Shown: positions 5,526-7,035 of the stretch, piece by piece
Layout of the letters: every line of letters begins with the position of its first letter
How positions within the stretch are numbered: position 1 is the stretch's first letter
From: Spirochaetae bacterium HGW-Spirochaetae-9
GTDB lineage: Bacteria; Spirochaetota; Spirochaetia; Treponematales; Rectinemataceae
Direction of reading: 5' to 3'
DNA: 7,035 nucleotides
Assembly (NCBI GenBank): GCA_002839205.1
Contig: PGXP01000085.1
Coordinates: 1-7,035 of the forward strand
Position numbers and translations under genes: made by a program
The notes under the pieces: generated by a model
The model's input: only the letters and a program-made list of their open reading frames with translations
Database searches by the model: none
Told to the model about the DNA's origin: nothing

Positions 5526-7035
5526 GGCATCGCCCCCACCAGGTAGCTGTGGTTTCTGTAAATTTCTCGCGCAAGGGCTATCATGGAAGCCGCACTGGGG
5601 GTGGACGCAGCCCCGTTCCAGGACGAATAGTCGAGCCTGCAGATTTGTCCGCCGACTTCGAGCCTCATGGCGAGCCAGGGTAATCCGCCCTCCGACACGA
5701 AGGCGAAGCCGGCATTTTTCGAGGCTTCGAGCTCTGTCTGGCCGTCGAAAAGCGTGGGCTTGCCCATATATGGCTCGCCATCCCATGGGCAGAAGAATCC
5801 GCAGTTGCCGCACTCGTTGCATAACCTGTCCAGGTGAAGTATCTGTGCGTCCTGGAAGAATGGCCTGCCCGTCTCGATGAACATATTCGCCCTGTTGGGG
5901 CATACTTCGACGCATCTCAGGCAGGCTGAATCACAGGCGAGGCAGCGTTCGGCTTCCCGTGCCGCGAATCCGGGATCATCCGGCCTTAATGAGAAGATGA
6001 TGTCGCCCCTGCGTGCAAGCTTGTCCTTGTCGAGCCTTGGCGATGCATAATCCTGAGTGGGAAAGGTGGAGCCCTCCTTAGCGAGAATAGCCCTTGCGGC
6101 AGTTCTTCCATCGGCTTCAGCCGCGATGATGGACGAAGGGCCTCGGCGGGCATCGCCTCCAACATAGACATCCTCGACCCCGGTTTCCATCGATGAGGCC
6201 TTGGCGATGGGCAACCTGGTCCGCCCCAGCTCGATTCCGAATCCTTCCAGCAGGGCTCCGTCAGGTTCCTCCCCAATGGCGGTGACGAGGATGTCGCAGG
6301 GCAGGTCGAAGGTTTCCTGCGTCGGTGTGGGCGATCGTCTCCCTGAGGCATCCTTCTCGCCCAGGCTCATTTTCCTCATGACGAGGATGCCTGGTTTGGC
6401 TTCATCGGGAAGGGAGAGCTCAAGGAGTGGAGATGGCTGAATGGCTTGGGCTTCGGCGATGGCGTTTTCCAGTTCCTCGCGGTCTGCAGGCATTTCGACC
6501 CGCGTTCGCCTGTAGGCGAGGCTGACGGACTTTATTCCGGCGATGCGCGTTGCGGCACGCACAGCGTCGCAGGCAGTGTTGCCTCCGCCCACAACCACGA
6601 TATGTCGGATACCCACGAAGGCATCTGGACCTTCGGACGCAAAGCGCTTGAGGAAATCCAGGGCGTGTATCGTTTCGATGCCCGTGCCTTTCAGCTCCAT
6701 CGTCTTCGCCACATCGGCGCCTGCCGGAAGCACTACAGGCTCCGGGTCTGGTCCGTCCGGGATCACCGGGCACGCGCCGGTCTCGCACGCGGGCTCCTCG
6801 GCAACAGGTGCTGGTGCGACGGGTTCGGGCAGCAGGACCTCATCGGTCGTGGGCGCAAGCGCCCCATCCCCGGTCGCCACGAAACCGGCAGCTGCGATCG
6901 CGGCCGCAACAGCAGCCGCATCGATCACATCGGGATCGGCGAGTAGGGTCGCCGCCCCTGCCACCGCGTCGGCCGAAACGGCCTCGACGCCGGCCACCTT
7001 GGACAACTCACCTATAAGCGTGCGCTCGCATGAGG
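5522..7035 (-). CDS. ygfK: YgfK-type FAD/Fe-S oxidoreductase (putative selenate reductase subunit), C-terminal part, with an HMA-like segment at the edge
   Basis: The frame is open to the right edge, so the true start lies outside the window; a TTG at 7006 is not a credible start. About 504 codons are present. From about base 6736 leftwards the sequence follows E. coli YgfK (about 1030 residues): VVLPAGA, HALDFLKRF, the Rossmann motif VVVGGGNTACDAVRAATR (about 6545-6600), YRRTRVEMPADREE, SLGEKDASGRRSPTPT, then GGDARRGPSSIIAAEADGR (FAD). Two [4Fe-4S] motifs follow: CLACDSACLRCVEVCPNRAN (about 5890-5950) and CNECGNCGFFCPWDGEPY (about 5767-5822). The protein is a glutamate-synthase-small-subunit-like flavoprotein passing electrons from NAD(P)H to Fe-S clusters. 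It is linked to purine/urate catabolism and selenium-dependent molybdenum hydroxylases; its precise reaction is unsettled. Ahead of VVLPAGA lies an extra segment of about 100 residues (HMA-like domain plus linker) not expected in YgfK. The gene ends in an ATGA shared with ssnA. Confidence 0.9.
   Translation of the reverse strand, partial: SCERTLIGELSKVAGVEAVSADAVAGAATLLADPDVIDAAAVAAAIAAAGFVATGDGALAPTTDEVLLPEPVAPAPVAEEPACETGACPVIPDGPDPEPVVLPAGADVAKTMELKGTGIETIHALDFLKRFASEGPDAFVGIRHIVVVGGGNTACDAVRAATRIAGIKSVSLAYRRTRVEMPADREELENAIAEAQAIQPSPLLELSLPDEAKPGILVMRKMSLGEKDASGRRSPTPTQETFDLPCDILVTAIGEEPDGALLEGFGIELGRTRLPIAKASSMETGVEDVYVGGDARRGPSSIIAAEADGRTAARAILAKEGSTFPTQDYASPRLDKDKLARRGDIIFSLRPDDPGFAAREAERCLACDSACLRCVEVCPNRANMFIETGRPFFQDAQILHLDRLCNECGNCGFFCPWDGEPYMGKPTLFDGQTELEASKNAGFAFVSEGGLPWLAMRLEVGGQICRLDYSSWNGAASTPSAASMIALAREIYRNHSYLVGAMP
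6737..6871 (-). other. Pro/Ala/Glu-rich linker with a Cys pair inside the ygfK frame
   Basis: About 45 codons between the HMA-like domain and the conserved VVLPAGA of the flavoprotein read as a flexible tether: PEPVAPAPVAEEPACETGACPVIPDGPDPEP. (shown in parts: PEPVAPAPVAEEP, then CETGACP, then VIPDGPDPEP.) Low complexity rich in Pro, Ala and Glu resembles swinging-domain linkers. The CETGAC pair could be a redox or metal site, which is inference. Confidence 0.55.
6872..7035 (-). other. HMA-like (heavy-metal-associated) domain inside the ygfK frame, partial
   Basis: From the edge the frame reads SCERTLIGELSKVAGVEAVS, then a Gly/Ala strand, LLADPDVIDAAAVAAAIAAAGF and VAT. This follows the ferredoxin-like HMA pattern: the second Cys of CxxC followed by helix 1, a GV.xV turn, a strand ending in xDP, helix 2, and AGF/AGY. 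The window ends inside the metal motif. The last partial codon (xCC: Ser, Pro, Thr or Ala) fits the residue after the first Cys of a C-x-S-C loop, but that Cys itself lies outside. Family assignment rests on pattern only; the helices are Ala-rich and could inflate the resemblance. Confidence 0.6.

Noticed and set aside
4911..5546. Plus-strand open frame of 211 codons antisense to ssnA
   Set aside because: The minus strand encodes an unmistakable SsnA here; the antisense product is low in family-like signals and has no convincing start context.
5526..5915. N-terminal extension of ssnA up to 5915
   Set aside because: The extension overlaps the Fe-S end of ygfK in another frame and is Arg-rich without homology. 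The ATG at 5525 with the ATGA overlap matches the usual SsnA N-terminus.

Overview
The window looks like a GC-rich chromosomal segment from an anaerobic or facultatively anaerobic bacterium. The evidence is gene content: a ygfK-ssnA-ygeY module of the kind found in anaerobic purine/urate catabolism loci, and a DUF134-NifX-like protein of a type common in anaerobes. Spirochaetota, Synergistota or Bacillota would all fit, but the sequence alone does not decide. There are no RNA genes, insertion sequences, CRISPR arrays or gene-free stretches over 300 bases. Seven genes, plus a probable gene tail at the left edge, fill the window almost without gaps.

Left part (about 1-1832, plus strand). After the probable tail of an unrecognised upstream gene comes a fusion of a DUF134 helix-turn-helix domain to a NifX/NafY-type cofactor-binding domain. 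Two small membrane proteins follow, which look like the two halves of one permease made as separate chains. They are joined by a strong Shine-Dalgarno site and an ATGA overlap. The cargo is unknown. A metal, metal-cluster or oxyanion-related role is the natural guess from the NifX-like partner.

Right part (1829-7035, minus strand; transcription enters from the right edge). The gene order is ygfK (C-terminal part only), ssnA, ygeY, then a threonine-synthase-like PLP enzyme. Each junction is an ATGA overlap or a 2-base gap, so this is one translationally coupled operon. In E. coli, ygfK, ssnA and ygeY lie in a locus with ygeW, ygeX, hyuA and xdhD that has been linked to anaerobic purine breakdown and selenium-dependent molybdenum hydroxylases. 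The likely scheme is redox chemistry by the FAD/Fe-S protein YgfK, hydrolysis by SsnA and YgeY, and processing of an amino-acid-like product by the PLP enzyme. That enzyme sits where a YgeX-type diaminopropionate ammonia-lyase might be expected.

Two points stand out. The ygfK reading frame carries what looks like a heavy-metal-associated (HMA) domain plus a Pro/Ala linker with a Cys pair, just ahead of the conserved second half of its FAD/NAD(P) domain. And the NifX-like half of the DUF134 fusion has its own well-placed ribosome binding site and tandem ATG codons, so it may also be made alone. The two operons converge with overlapping stop codons (1829-1832), leaving no room for a conventional intergenic terminator.
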